Notes under the pieces: model-generated
What the model saw: the letters and a program-made list of their open reading frames with translations, nothing else
What the model was told of the DNA's origin: nothing
Database searches by the model: none
NCBI RefSeq assembly: GCF_018881545.1
Contig: NZ_JACVQD010000001.1
Location: 1,640,039 to 1,704,038, forward strand
DNA length: 64,000 bases
Source: Polynucleobacter alcilacus
GTDB lineage: Bacteria > Pseudomonadota > Gammaproteobacteria > Burkholderiales > Burkholderiaceae
Reading direction: 5' to 3'
Shown: positions 34,328-42,596 of the stretch, in pieces
How positions within the stretch are numbered: the first letter of the stretch is position 1
Layout of the letters: the number at the start of each line of letters is the position of its first letter
Translations under genes and position numbers: made by a program

Positions 34328-35170
34328 ATGAAATTCCCATCCTATTTATTTAAATCTGCCGTGGCACCTATTGTTGCTGTAAGTCTGTTATCCGGACCTT
34401 TTGTGGGTGCTGCACTCGCCCAACAGAGTGGTTTGCCAATCAATGCAGCTGCCTCTGTAAATGGTGCAATTATTACTAATGATATGGTTGAGCAGGGCAT
34501 CAAAATGGCTCTTTCTCAAGGACAGAAAGACTCTCCTGAGTTACGTAAGGTAGTTATTCAGAAATTCATTGAAGTAATGTTGTTATCTCAGCGGGCTGAA
34601 AAAGATGGCTTGGCTAATTCTGAAAAAGCCAATACGCAATTGATGCTTATCCGCCAAAATTATTTAGCCGATCTTGAGCTGGCTACGTTTATGGCACAAA
34701 ATCCAATCACGGATGCAGATGTTCAGGCTGAGTACAACAAAGAACTAGGAAGTCTAGGGCCACAAGGAATGATTGTGGAATACAAGATTAGCGACATCGC
34801 CGTAGCCAGTGAAGCAGATGCAAAAGCTGCGCTAGCCAGAATTAAAAAGGGCGAACCATTTGATAAAGTGGCTCAAAGCGTTTCACTGGCTCCCAATAAG
34901 GCTCAGGGCGGTGCAGCTGGTTGGGTGCAGAGTGGCCAAGTACCCCCTCCAATTGCTGCTGTCTTAACTACCTTAGCCAAAGGACAAGTCTCCCCAGCGC
35001 CTATTCAGATGCAACAAGCTTGGTATTTAGTCAAGCTGGATGATAAAAAATCTAGCAAGCCACCCACTTTTGAGCAAGCTAAGCCTGCAATTCGTAATGG
35101 CTTAGCTCAGAGAAAGCAGTTTGAGTTTGTGTCTCAGATTGCGAAAGAATCCAAGATTGTGATTCAGTAA
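34328..35170 (+). CDS. Periplasmic parvulin-type peptidyl-prolyl isomerase (PpiC/SurA-like)
   Basis: A 280-residue protein with a signal peptide (cleavage near ALA-QQ, about residue 31). An N-terminal SurA-N-like helical region (AASVNGAIITNDMVEQGI) is followed by one parvulin domain (residues about 150-245): ARIKKGEPFDKVAQSVS, GGAAGWVQSGQVPP and GQVSPAPIQMQQAWYLVKLDD. It helps fold outer-membrane or periplasmic proteins. A single parvulin domain makes it shorter than SurA, which has two. A strong terminator follows. Confidence 0.87.
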   Translation: MKFPSYLFKSAVAPIVAVSLLSGPFVGAALAQQSGLPINAAASVNGAIITNDMVEQGIKMALSQGQKDSPELRKVVIQKFIEVMLLSQRAEKDGLANSEKANTQLMLIRQNYLADLELATFMAQNPITDADVQAEYNKELGSLGPQGMIVEYKISDIAVASEADAKAALARIKKGEPFDKVAQSVSLAPNKAQGGAAGWVQSGQVPPPIAAVLTTLAKGQVSPAPIQMQQAWYLVKLDDKKSSKPPTFEQAKPAIRNGLAQRKQFEFVSQIAKESKIVIQ

Positions 35171-35196
35171 GCAATAAATAAGCAGTTAATTCAATT

Positions 35197-35225
35197 AAAA
35201 GGGCTCCTCGGAGCCCTTTTAATTT
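35197..35225 (+). terminator. Rho-independent terminator after the parvulin gene
   Basis: A perfect 11-bp stem AAAAGGGCTCC / GGAGCCCTTTT with a two-base centre. The symmetric A and T arms would also end the convergent folA transcript. Confidence 0.88.
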
Positions 35226-35245
35226 ACTGCTAAATTGATTGTGCG

Positions 35246-35734
35246 CTATTGACGTTCGAGAGTGACGAAGTGAAAAGTAATATCACCTTCAGATCCTGAG
35301 CTACGTTCTGTTTCTTTCCAAGAGGCCTTATCAGGAACTTCAAAGAAGGTATCACCACCAGCTACATCCATATCTATCTCGGTAATGTAGAGGCGATCCG
35401 CCTTGTCAAAAGCTTGCTTAAATAATTGCTCACCGCCGATTACAAAAACACGGGGTGACTCACGTAAACGATCTAATGCTTCATCTAATGAACCAGCCAC
35501 TTCAGCACCTGTCAGTTGTAATTGGGAATTGCGGCTAACGACGAGATTGCGGCGTCCAGGTAAAGGGCGCCCAATCGATTCCCAGGTCTTACGTCCCATC
35601 ACTACAGGGTGTCCCATAGTGACGCGTTTAAAGAACTGTAAATCGGCAGAGATCTTCCAAGGCATTTGGTTATCGCGACCAATGACATGATTACGCGAAC
35701 GGGCAACGATTATGGAAATAGCAGGCTGTGTCAT
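35246..35734 (-). CDS. folA: Dihydrofolate reductase
   Basis: A 162-residue enzyme of standard DHFR length. Motifs: IVARSRNHVIGRDNQMPWKISADL (two parts joined; the PW and catalytic Asp region), GHPVVMGRKTWESIGRPLPGR and VFVIGGEQLFKQA. It regenerates tetrahydrofolate with NADPH. It lies 11 bp downstream of thyA in the same direction, the usual pairing, because ThyA produces the dihydrofolate that FolA reduces. Confidence 0.95.
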   Translation of the reverse strand: MTQPAISIIVARSRNHVIGRDNQMPWKISADLQFFKRVTMGHPVVMGRKTWESIGRPLPGRRNLVVSRNSQLQLTGAEVAGSLDEALDRLRESPRVFVIGGEQLFKQAFDKADRLYITEIDMDVAGGDTFFEVPDKASWKETERSSGSEGDITFHFVTLERQ

Positions 35735-35745
35735 TGATTATTTTC

Positions 35746-36540
35746 TTAAATAGCTACTGGCGCTTTAATGTGTGGATGGGATTCGTAACCAACGATTTCA
35801 AAATCCTCAAACTCATAGTCAAAAATAGAGTCAGGCTTACGTAAAATATGGAGTTTAGGCAATGGCAGAAAATCTCTAGATAACTGCAGATCGACTTGCT
35901 CTAAATGGTTGCTATACAGGTGGCAATCGCCGCCAGTCCAAATGAAGTCACCTACTTCTAAATTACACTGCTGCGCCATCATATGGGTAAGCAAGGCATA
36001 GCTTGCAATATTAAAAGGCACGCCCAAGAAGATATCTGCACTACGTTGATATAGTTGGCAAGACAATTTTCCATCGGCAACATAGAACTGGAAAAACGCG
36101 TGGCAGGGTGCTAAGGCCATGCGAGGTATATCCGCCACATTCCATGCCGAAACAATGATGCGACGCGAATCCGGATTCTGTTTGATGGTATTTACTACCT
36201 CTGTAATCTGATCAATATGCTGTCCATTAGGTGCTGGCCAAGAACGCCATTGATATCCATAAATGGGGCCTAATTCACCATCGGGGGCAGCCCATTCATT
36301 CCAGATGGATACGCCACGTTCTTTAAGCCAGTTATTGTTCGTACTGCCTTTGAGAAACCAGAGCAATTCATAAATGATGGACTTTAGGTGAAGCTTTTTG
36401 GTCGTGACCATGGGGAAGCCATCAGCCAGGTTAAATCGCATTTGGTGGCCAAATACAGAGAGGGTACCTGTGCCAGTCCGATCGGATTTTTGGACGCCCT
36501 TAGCAAGGACTTCTTTCATTAAATCGTGATATTGGCGCAT
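35746..36540 (-). CDS. thyA: Thymidylate synthase
   Basis: A 264-residue enzyme, the same length as the E. coli protein. The catalytic cysteine lies in [47 protein letters not shown] and GDCHLYSNH are conserved binding stretches. It methylates dUMP to dTMP with methylene-tetrahydrofolate. It is followed by folA and preceded, 36 bp away, by a ferredoxin reductase-like gene. Confidence 0.96.
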   Translation of the reverse strand: MRQYHDLMKEVLAKGVQKSDRTGTGTLSVFGHQMRFNLADGFPMVTTKKLHLKSIIYELLWFLKGSTNNNWLKERGVSIWNEWAAPDGELGPIYGYQWRSWPAPNGQHIDQITEVVNTIKQNPDSRRIIVSAWNVADIPRMALAPCHAFFQFYVADGKLSCQLYQRSADIFLGVPFNIASYALLTHMMAQQCNLEVGDFIWTGGDCHLYSNHLEQVDLQLSRDFLPLPKLHILRKPDSIFDYEFEDFEIVGYESHPHIKAPVAI

Positions 36541-36576
36541 AAGAATATTGGCAAAAATGAGTTATTGAGAGATAGC

Positions 36577-37623
36577 TTACTCGAATATGGGAGGTGTTAC
36601 CCCAAGGACTTTGTGAAGCTTAGGCGAAGTGGTGGTGTACTGGAGTTGAATGGATTTTTCAGGGTTCAGGTACTGAGCCGCCGCAAAGGCTGCTAAGGCT
36701 GCCTCATGGAACCCAGAAAGAATCAGTTTTTTCTTGCCAGGGTAAATATTGATATCGCCCACCGCATAAATCCCAGGGATGCTAGTTTGAAATTTCTCGG
36801 TATCGACGACAACTTGCTTGCGCTCGATATCCAAGCCCCAATCAGCAATCGGTCCTAATTTGGGAGAGAGACCAAAAAAGATCAACAGATCATCTACCGG
36901 AATAGATTGTGTATTGCCGTCGATACCAGTAACCGCTATTTGTGAAATTCGATCTTGCGCAAGCTCATACCCCGTAATTTGCCCAATCAATAATTGGATT
37001 TGATTGTTAGCGCATAGCTCACGCATCTTGGCAATCGATTTTGGTGCGGCTTTAAAGTCATCGCGTCGATGAATTAGGGTAAGACTGGTTACCTTATCAG
37101 CAAAATACAAGGCCCAATCTAGTGCCGAGTCACCACCTCCACAAATCACAATTTTTTTGTTGATAAATTGCTCGGGATTCTTGACGTGATAAAAAATCTG
37201 TTTGTCGTCAAAAGCCTCAATCCCATCAAGGCGCAGGGTACGGGGCTGGAAAGCCCCAACACCAGCAGCAATAAATACGGTTTTACTTAAAAAATGTTGG
37301 TCTCGTGAGGTGCTGATCAAAAAGCGGCCGTCAGCTTGTGGCTCAAGCTTCGTCACCTCTTGTCCTAGATGAAACTGGGCGCCAAAAGGTGCAATTTGTT
37401 TGAGTAAATTATTGGTTAGCTCGCGACCAGTGCAAACTGGGATTGCAGGAATGTCGTAGATCGGTTTATCTGGATACAGTTCAATACATTGACCACCAAT
37501 CTCTGGAAGTGAATCTATAACGTGTGCTTTGATTTCTAGTAGACCAAGTTCAAAGACTTGAAAGAGGCCCACAGGACCAGCGCCAATAATGACAGCGTCG
37601 GTTTGGGTGGGTGAGTGCAACAC
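36577..37623 (-). CDS. Ferredoxin-NADP reductase, thioredoxin-reductase-like type (YumC-like)
   Basis: A 348-residue flavoprotein. The FAD motif [14 protein letters not shown] (residues 15-28), the NADPH motif [17 protein letters not shown] and the C-terminal [16 protein letters not shown] are characteristic of the type found in Bacillus YumC and in many Burkholderiales, which lacks the redox Cys pair of thioredoxin reductase. It transfers electrons between NADPH and ferredoxin. The 7Fe ferredoxin gene fdxA lies 26 bp upstream in the same direction, which is a likely partner. Confidence 0.88.
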   Translation of the reverse strand: MLHSPTQTDAVIIGAGPVGLFQVFELGLLEIKAHVIDSLPEIGGQCIELYPDKPIYDIPAIPVCTGRELTNNLLKQIAPFGAQFHLGQEVTKLEPQADGRFLISTSRDQHFLSKTVFIAAGVGAFQPRTLRLDGIEAFDDKQIFYHVKNPEQFINKKIVICGGGDSALDWALYFADKVTSLTLIHRRDDFKAAPKSIAKMRELCANNQIQLLIGQITGYELAQDRISQIAVTGIDGNTQSIPVDDLLIFFGLSPKLGPIADWGLDIERKQVVVDTEKFQTSIPGIYAVGDINIYPGKKKLILSGFHEAALAAFAAAQYLNPEKSIQLQYTTTSPKLHKVLGVTPPIFE

Positions 37624-37649
37624 GAATTCTCGAAAAGGGAATAGAGAAA

Positions 37650-37973
37650 TTACTTTACGAGCTGATCAAGTTTATCTTTGACATCTTTCCATTCGTCTGC
37701 ATCTGGAAGAGCAGCCTTAGACTTGGTAATCGAAGTCCAAGATGGAGAGAGATCAGCATTCAGTTTGATGAAGGCTTGTTGATCACTAGGAACATCATCT
37801 TCTGCATAAATCGCATTCACAGGACACTCAGGAACACAGACAGCGCAGTCAATGCACTCATCCGGATCAATGACTAAAAAGTTAGGCCCTTCGCGAAAGC
37901 AATCAACAGGGCAGACATCAACACAGTCAGTGTATTTACAGCGGATGCAGGATTCGGTAACAACGTAAGTCAT
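37650..37973 (-). CDS. fdxA: Seven-iron ferredoxin FdxA
   Basis: A 107-residue ferredoxin. Cys9, Cys17 and Cys21, with the nearby Cys12, form the N-terminal cluster region typical of a 3Fe-4S/4Fe-4S protein; Cys40, 43, 46 and 50 ([13 protein letters not shown]) bind the second cluster. The C-terminal extension ([19 protein letters not shown]) is typical of Azotobacter-type FdI/FdxA. It is a low-potential cytosolic electron carrier, placed directly before a ferredoxin-NADP reductase. Confidence 0.95.
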   Translation of the reverse strand: MTYVVTESCIRCKYTDCVDVCPVDCFREGPNFLVIDPDECIDCAVCVPECPVNAIYAEDDVPSDQQAFIKLNADLSPSWTSITKSKAALPDADEWKDVKDKLDQLVK

Positions 37974-38093
37974 GGTAGTTTTATTTCAAGAGCCCTCAAA
38001 TTGAGGGTTGATAAGTTATAAAAGATCAATTTTAGCTGAAATAGCCTATTTTTCAGGCAAAAAGGGTAATTTACTTGAGGTAAAGTTTCTCCT

Positions 38094-39086
38094 ATGAATA
38101 CACAGCCCAAACCCAAAATTCTAGTCGCCCGAGCGATCTTTCCAGAGGCATTGGCCAAATTAGAGGAATCCTTTGAGGTTCGGTCTAATCAGGCCGACCA
38201 GATCTTTACCCCTGCGGAGTTGCAGAAAGAACTCTCTATGGTTGTAGGGGCATTAGTCGCAGGAAGTGAGCGTATTGACGCAAATGCCTTAGCGCTGGCA
38301 AAGAATTTAAAGGTAGTCGCCAATATTTCTGTGGGCTACAACAATTTTGATGTGCCTGCAATGACCAGCTCTGGCGTGATGGCTACCAATACCCCAGATG
38401 TATTAACCGATACCACCGCAGATTTTGGTTTTGCATTGTTAATGGCAACCGCACGACGCATTGCTGAATCTGAGCATTGGTTGAGAGCAGGTCATTGGGA
38501 TAAGTGGTCGATTGTGAATAATCCCTTAGGTATGGACTTGCATCACAGCACAATAGGCATTATTGGCATGGGGCGCATTGGTCAAGGCATTGCAAAGCGG
38601 GCCTTGGGTTTTGGGATGAAGGTAATTTACTACAACCGCAGCCGTCTTTCTGAAACTGAAGAAAAAGCTTGCGGTGCTACGCATGTTTCTAAGGAAGAAT
38701 TACTGCGTACTGCTGACCATGTAGTTTTGGTATTACCCTATACAGCAAATAATCATCACACCATCGGTGCAAAAGAAATTGCCCATATGAAACCGACTGC
38801 AACCCTGATAAACATTGCGCGGGGAGGAATCGTCGATGATGTGGCTTTAGCAAAAGCACTTAAAGAAGGGAAGCTATTTGCAGCAGGCTTAGACGTATTT
38901 GAAGGTGAGCCAAACGTACATCCTGACTTACTCAAATTAAGTAATGTTGTTCTGGCGCCGCACATTGCAAGTGCTACTGAGAAAACCCGCAGGGCGATGG
39001 TAGATTTAGCAGTAGAAAATCTTCGTGCTGCTCTCGATGGTAAGAAGCCACCAAGTTTAATTAACCAGGAATTGTTTACCGGTTAA
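38094..39086 (+). CDS. 2-hydroxyacid dehydrogenase (glyoxylate/hydroxypyruvate reductase GhrB-like)
   Basis: A 330-residue D-isomer-specific 2-hydroxyacid dehydrogenase. The NAD site GMGRIGQGIAKRALGFGMK, INIARGGIVDD (catalytic Arg), DVFEGEP (Glu) and APHIASAT (His) are all present. The pattern NISVGYNNFDVPAM resembles GhrB, which reduces glyoxylate and hydroxypyruvate with NAD(P)H. It is cytosolic and monocistronic, divergent from fdxA and followed by a terminator. Related enzymes acting on other 2-keto acids cannot be excluded. Confidence 0.87.
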   Translation: MNTQPKPKILVARAIFPEALAKLEESFEVRSNQADQIFTPAELQKELSMVVGALVAGSERIDANALALAKNLKVVANISVGYNNFDVPAMTSSGVMATNTPDVLTDTTADFGFALLMATARRIAESEHWLRAGHWDKWSIVNNPLGMDLHHSTIGIIGMGRIGQGIAKRALGFGMKVIYYNRSRLSETEEKACGATHVSKEELLRTADHVVLVLPYTANNHHTIGAKEIAHMKPTATLINIARGGIVDDVALAKALKEGKLFAAGLDVFEGEPNVHPDLLKLSNVVLAPHIASATEKTRRAMVDLAVENLRAALDGKKPPSLINQELFTG

Positions 39087-39107
39087 TAAAGTATTGCGGA
39101 TGTAAAA

Positions 39108-39137
39108 AATAAAGCCGAGTATATGCTCGGCTTTATT
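39108..39137 (+). terminator. Terminator between the hydroxyacid dehydrogenase and a convergent operon
   Basis: AATAAAGCCGAG and CTCGGCTTTATT form a perfect 12-bp stem with a six-base loop. It lies 22 bp after the stop on the plus strand and 27 bp from the stop of the minus-strand gene, so it may work in both directions. Confidence 0.82.
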
Positions 39138-39163
39138 ACTTTAGGTGTACTGAAGTTTTGTTT

Positions 39164-39457
39164 TTACTCGGCTTCAATCTCTTCAGGTAACTCGCGCAAG
39201 GCCAATTCAATTCCACCAAATTTTCCAGCTACCCAGTTATACACTTTGCAAGCAATCCAGAGTAAACCAAAGCCTAGTAAGGCATTCAGAATCAAGGCGG
39301 ATAGCACCGTAAAACCAGGGATCGCACCGTCACGAATGAAGGCCACAAAGAGTGCCAACAAGACGATCGGAACTGAGAAGCAGAGATAAACCAAAACTAA
39401 GGTTTTGGCTGTGTGCATCGGGTCGAGGAAGACCAATTCTTTTTTACTAAGTTTCAT
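39164..39457 (-). CDS. Small membrane protein of unknown function downstream of moeA
   Basis: A 97-residue protein with two long hydrophobic segments (about residues 19-41 and 48-70), ending in an acidic tail (ELPEEIEAE). The motif KVYNWVAGKFGGIE after the second helix may be amphipathic. I do not recognise a function. It lies 12 bp after moeA in the same direction, so it is probably the last gene of the moaA-mobA-moeA operon, although that may reflect position only. Confidence 0.62.
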   Translation of the reverse strand: MKLSKKELVFLDPMHTAKTLVLVYLCFSVPIVLLALFVAFIRDGAIPGFTVLSALILNALLGFGLLWIACKVYNWVAGKFGGIELALRELPEEIEAE

Positions 39458-39469
39458 AATGACGCAATC

Positions 39470-40786
39470 TTAAAGCAGTCCATCAAAAAGCGCTACATCT
39501 ACCCAGTCTCCAGCGGCAATATTTCCTTGCTCGTGGCCAAGAATGACAAAGCAGTTGGCTTCACTCATGGAGCGCAAAATGCCCGCCCCTTGACTTCCAG
39601 TCAGCTTGACCGTGGGCTTGCCGTCAGGACTCCTCCCAAGGATGGCGCGCTGGAACTCGGTGCGACCTGGTTTCTTGCGTATGGGCGCTTCACTAATGGC
39701 TTGCATGAGTGGTGGCTCAGTTTGGATGGCACCATTTAGCTGCAAAAGAGCGGCACGCACAAATTGATAAAAAGTCACCATGACGGCAACGGGATTGCCG
39801 GGCAGTCCAAAAAATAAGGTTTTACGAGCGGAATGGTTTCCTGCTACTGGCTTTAAGATCCCAAAGGCCATCGGGCGGCCTGGCCGCATGGCAATTTTCC
39901 AGAAGCCTACATCACCAAGCTCTTGCATGATTTGCTTGGTAAAGTCTGCCTCACCAACGGAAACGCCCCCAGAAGAAATCAGCACATCTGCTTTCATAGC
40001 TGCAGCACAGAAGGCCTCTTTTAAGGAAGCGGGTTCATCGCGCACAATTCCGCAATCAATGATTTCTAGATTCAGGCGATTCAGTAAACCAGTGAGGCTA
40101 TAGCGATTACTGTCATAGATACTGCCAACATCCAATGCTTGGCCTAATGAACGCAATTCATCACCCGAAGACAAAATGGCTACCTTGAGCCTGCGTTTTA
40201 CTTTAAGTGAGGCAATGCCAAGTGACGCTGCTAAACCTAAATCGGAGGGACGCAATAAGCGACCTGCCGCAATAGCCGGCTTCCCTTGCTGTAAGTCTTC
40301 ACCACGAAGACGACGGTTCTCGCCTCGCTTTAATTGATTTTGCTGAAATCCAATTTTCAGATCTTCTGTTGCGCTAGTCATCTCTTGAGGAATGACGGTG
40401 TCACAGCCAGTAGGCATGAGAGCGCCAGTCATAATCTTTACGCACTCACCCGGTTGAATCTTGCCATTAAAAGCTTTGCCTGCAAAAGCCGTACCGACGA
40501 TTCGTAAGGTGATTTCGGAAGTGTTGATATCAAGGCAGGAGCCATCAAAGGCAAAGCCATCCATCGCGGAGTTATCCGCAGCAGGAACGTCGATTGGGGA
40601 GAGCAAATCCTCGGCTAGGATGCGATCGATAGCCTGATCCAAAGAAACTATTTCAATATCGCTGGGGTCACCAATCGCGTTGGACTCTTGAATCAGTTCT
40701 TGAACCAATTCAGAAATTGCTTTGCGTGCTTCATCAACATGGAGTGAGGAGGCGAGGGGTATCAGACTATTAGGAGAATGCTTCAT
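39470..40786 (-). CDS. moeA: Molybdopterin molybdenumtransferase MoeA
   Basis: A 438-residue enzyme that inserts molybdenum into adenylated molybdopterin. Visible motifs are LLSPIDVPAADNSAMDGFAF near the N-terminus (split here; PAADNSAMDGFA is diagnostic), GALMPTGCDTVIPQE, SSGDELRSLG and ISSGGVSVGEADF, and the C-terminal FGLPGNPVAVMVTF. The start overlaps the mobA end by 4 bp, indicating coupled translation. It provides cofactor for the MsrP and IorB enzymes elsewhere in the window. Confidence 0.95.
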   Translation of the reverse strand: MKHSPNSLIPLASSLHVDEARKAISELVQELIQESNAIGDPSDIEIVSLDQAIDRILAEDLLSPIDVPAADNSAMDGFAFDGSCLDINTSEITLRIVGTAFAGKAFNGKIQPGECVKIMTGALMPTGCDTVIPQEMTSATEDLKIGFQQNQLKRGENRRLRGEDLQQGKPAIAAGRLLRPSDLGLAASLGIASLKVKRRLKVAILSSGDELRSLGQALDVGSIYDSNRYSLTGLLNRLNLEIIDCGIVRDEPASLKEAFCAAAMKADVLISSGGVSVGEADFTKQIMQELGDVGFWKIAMRPGRPMAFGILKPVAGNHSARKTLFFGLPGNPVAVMVTFYQFVRAALLQLNGAIQTEPPLMQAISEAPIRKKPGRTEFQRAILGRSPDGKPTVKLTGSQGAGILRSMSEANCFVILGHEQGNIAAGDWVDVALFDGLL

Positions 40787-41388
40787 ACCGAGGCCTCTTC
40801 TAAAGTTTTCAATTCTTCAGGGGTATTGACGTTTGCAAATGCTTGGGCATCATCAAATACGACTGTACTGCTCCGCAACTCTTTAAACCAACGATCAATT
40901 TTCAGATCCCCTTTTTGGAGAAAGGCTTCTAAAGATTCTTGTAAGTTCGAACGCATTAAGCAAAAAACCGGTTGGGCCCAGACCTTGCCATCAGGCTCTT
41001 TACTAGAGGCATAAACCAGTTGGTAGTCGCCTGACTCCATTTCACTTGCTAACTGAGAAGCTAGGTCAATTGGGAGTAGTGGTGAATCGCACGGTGAGGT
41101 CAGGAGGTAAGGGGTCTTGCAAACCTGAAGACCTACTGAAAAGCCAGCTAAGGGTCCTGAGAAGTCAGGCGTTTCATCCATTATTACTGGATAGCCATAA
41201 GCAGCATATTTAGTGATGTTGCGGTTTGCATTGATGATGATGGAGTCCACTTGACTCTGGAGTCTGGCAATAGCCAATTCAATTAAGGGCTTGCCATGAA
41301 AAGGAATTAGGCCTTTATCAATGCCACCCATGCGCTGTGCACGACCGCCGGCCAGAATCAGTCCAGTAATTTGATCAGCGTGAATCAT
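40783..41388 (-). CDS. mobA: Molybdenum cofactor guanylyltransferase MobA
   Basis: A 201-residue nucleotidyltransferase. The N-terminal GTP-binding motif LAGGRAQRMGGIDKGL (residues 12-27) and the DSPLLP metal site are typical of MobA, which adds GMP to molybdopterin to make the MGD form. A MocA-type CMP transferase, needed for IorB-like enzymes, would show a different start. The stop of moaA and the ATG of mobA share one base. MsrP itself uses the plain cofactor, so MobA must serve other enzymes too. Confidence 0.92.
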   Translation of the reverse strand: MIHADQITGLILAGGRAQRMGGIDKGLIPFHGKPLIELAIARLQSQVDSIIINANRNITKYAAYGYPVIMDETPDFSGPLAGFSVGLQVCKTPYLLTSPCDSPLLPIDLASQLASEMESGDYQLVYASSKEPDGKVWAQPVFCLMRSNLQESLEAFLQKGDLKIDRWFKELRSSTVVFDDAQAFANVNTPEELKTLEEASV

Positions 41389-42503
41389 TAACCACCGATA
41401 TAAGACATCTCAACCTTACGATTACCGGTTGATGGTTTTGCAGTGTGAGAGCCACGAATTTCAGAGTAATGATCATCGCGTAGCGCCCAAGTATTCATGA
41501 CTGCATTGGCAATTTCTAAATCACTTTTTCCGGAGCGCAATAGGGTTTTGAAATCGAAACCTTCGTTGGCAAAAAGACAGAGATACATTTGGCCATCGGT
41601 TGAGATACGGGCACGCGTGCATTCATGGCAGAAAGTTTGGGTCACACTAGAAATCACTCCAATTTCACCAGAGCCATCCGCATAGCGCCAGCGTTGCGCT
41701 ACTTCACCCGAGTAGTTCGCTTGCGCCGACTCCAAAGGAAAGACTTCATTAATTCTGGCAATGACTTCTTGAGAGGGCAGCACCTCTGCCATATTCCAGC
41801 CATTTGAACTTCCTACATCCATAAATTCAATAAAACGCAGAATGACACCGCTAGCTTTGAAATGCTGGGCCATGGGTACGATCTCCTGATCGTTTGTCCC
41901 CTTTTTCACCACCATATTGACTTTGATGTTTTCAAAACCTGCTTCTTGAGCTGCTTTAATGCCATCGAGTACATCGGCTACTGGAAAATCAACATCATTC
42001 ATTTTCTTAAAGATGGTGTCATTTAAACCATCGAGACTCACCGTGAGTCTCTGTAAGCCAGCAGCTTTCAGTGCGGCAGCTTTTTTACGCAGGATGCTGC
42101 CATTCGTAGTTAAGGTGAGGTCAAGAGGTTTGCCTTCAGGAGTGCGAACCCGGGAAAGCATCTCGATGAGGATTTCTAAATTCTTACGTAGTAAAGGCTC
42201 ACCACCCGTCAGTCGAATCTTCTCTACGCCCAGCGTGGAAAAGATGGATGTCAGGCGGGTAATTTCTTCAAAGCTGAGTAACTCTTTGTGAGAAAGATAG
42301 GGATAATTTTGGTCAAACACTTCCTTGGGCATGCAATAGGTGCAGCGGAAGTTACAGCGATCGGTTACAGAAATTCTGAGATCGCGCAGAGTACGCCCAC
42401 GAGCATCTTGAGTATGGCCATGGGGTTCGATTAAAGGGGCGCTAATAGATGGCGTCAGGCCTTTGCCTTCATCGATACGAATGGGAATGACTTTTTCAAG
42501 CAT
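41388..42503 (-). CDS. moaA: GTP 3',8-cyclase MoaA (molybdenum cofactor step 1)
   Basis: A 371-residue radical-SAM enzyme. Cys50, Cys54 and Cys57 in [14 protein letters not shown] bind the first cluster; a second cluster near the C-terminus is bound by [11 protein letters not shown] and a later Cys in YLCLFANEG. The C-terminal GlyGly tail is present (SYIGG). It converts GTP to the cyclic precursor with MoaC. It opens the moaA-mobA-moeA operon, with a roughly 40-residue N-terminal extension before the radical-SAM core. Confidence 0.95.
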   Translation of the reverse strand: MLEKVIPIRIDEGKGLTPSISAPLIEPHGHTQDARGRTLRDLRISVTDRCNFRCTYCMPKEVFDQNYPYLSHKELLSFEEITRLTSIFSTLGVEKIRLTGGEPLLRKNLEILIEMLSRVRTPEGKPLDLTLTTNGSILRKKAAALKAAGLQRLTVSLDGLNDTIFKKMNDVDFPVADVLDGIKAAQEAGFENIKVNMVVKKGTNDQEIVPMAQHFKASGVILRFIEFMDVGSSNGWNMAEVLPSQEVIARINEVFPLESAQANYSGEVAQRWRYADGSGEIGVISSVTQTFCHECTRARISTDGQMYLCLFANEGFDFKTLLRSGKSDLEIANAVMNTWALRDDHYSEIRGSHTAKPSTGNRKVEMSYIGG

Positions 42504-42596
42504 ATCCTCGATTATGGCTGTGAAACGGGGTTTCTGCCAAGCCGCCCAATATCCTTGTGGGATAAAAGGCGGTCTGGAGAAAAAGCTTAGTACGCG

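Noticed and set aside
39413..39739. 108-residue plus-strand frame over moeA
   Set aside because: It is antisense to a secure moeA reading frame and has no motif of its own.
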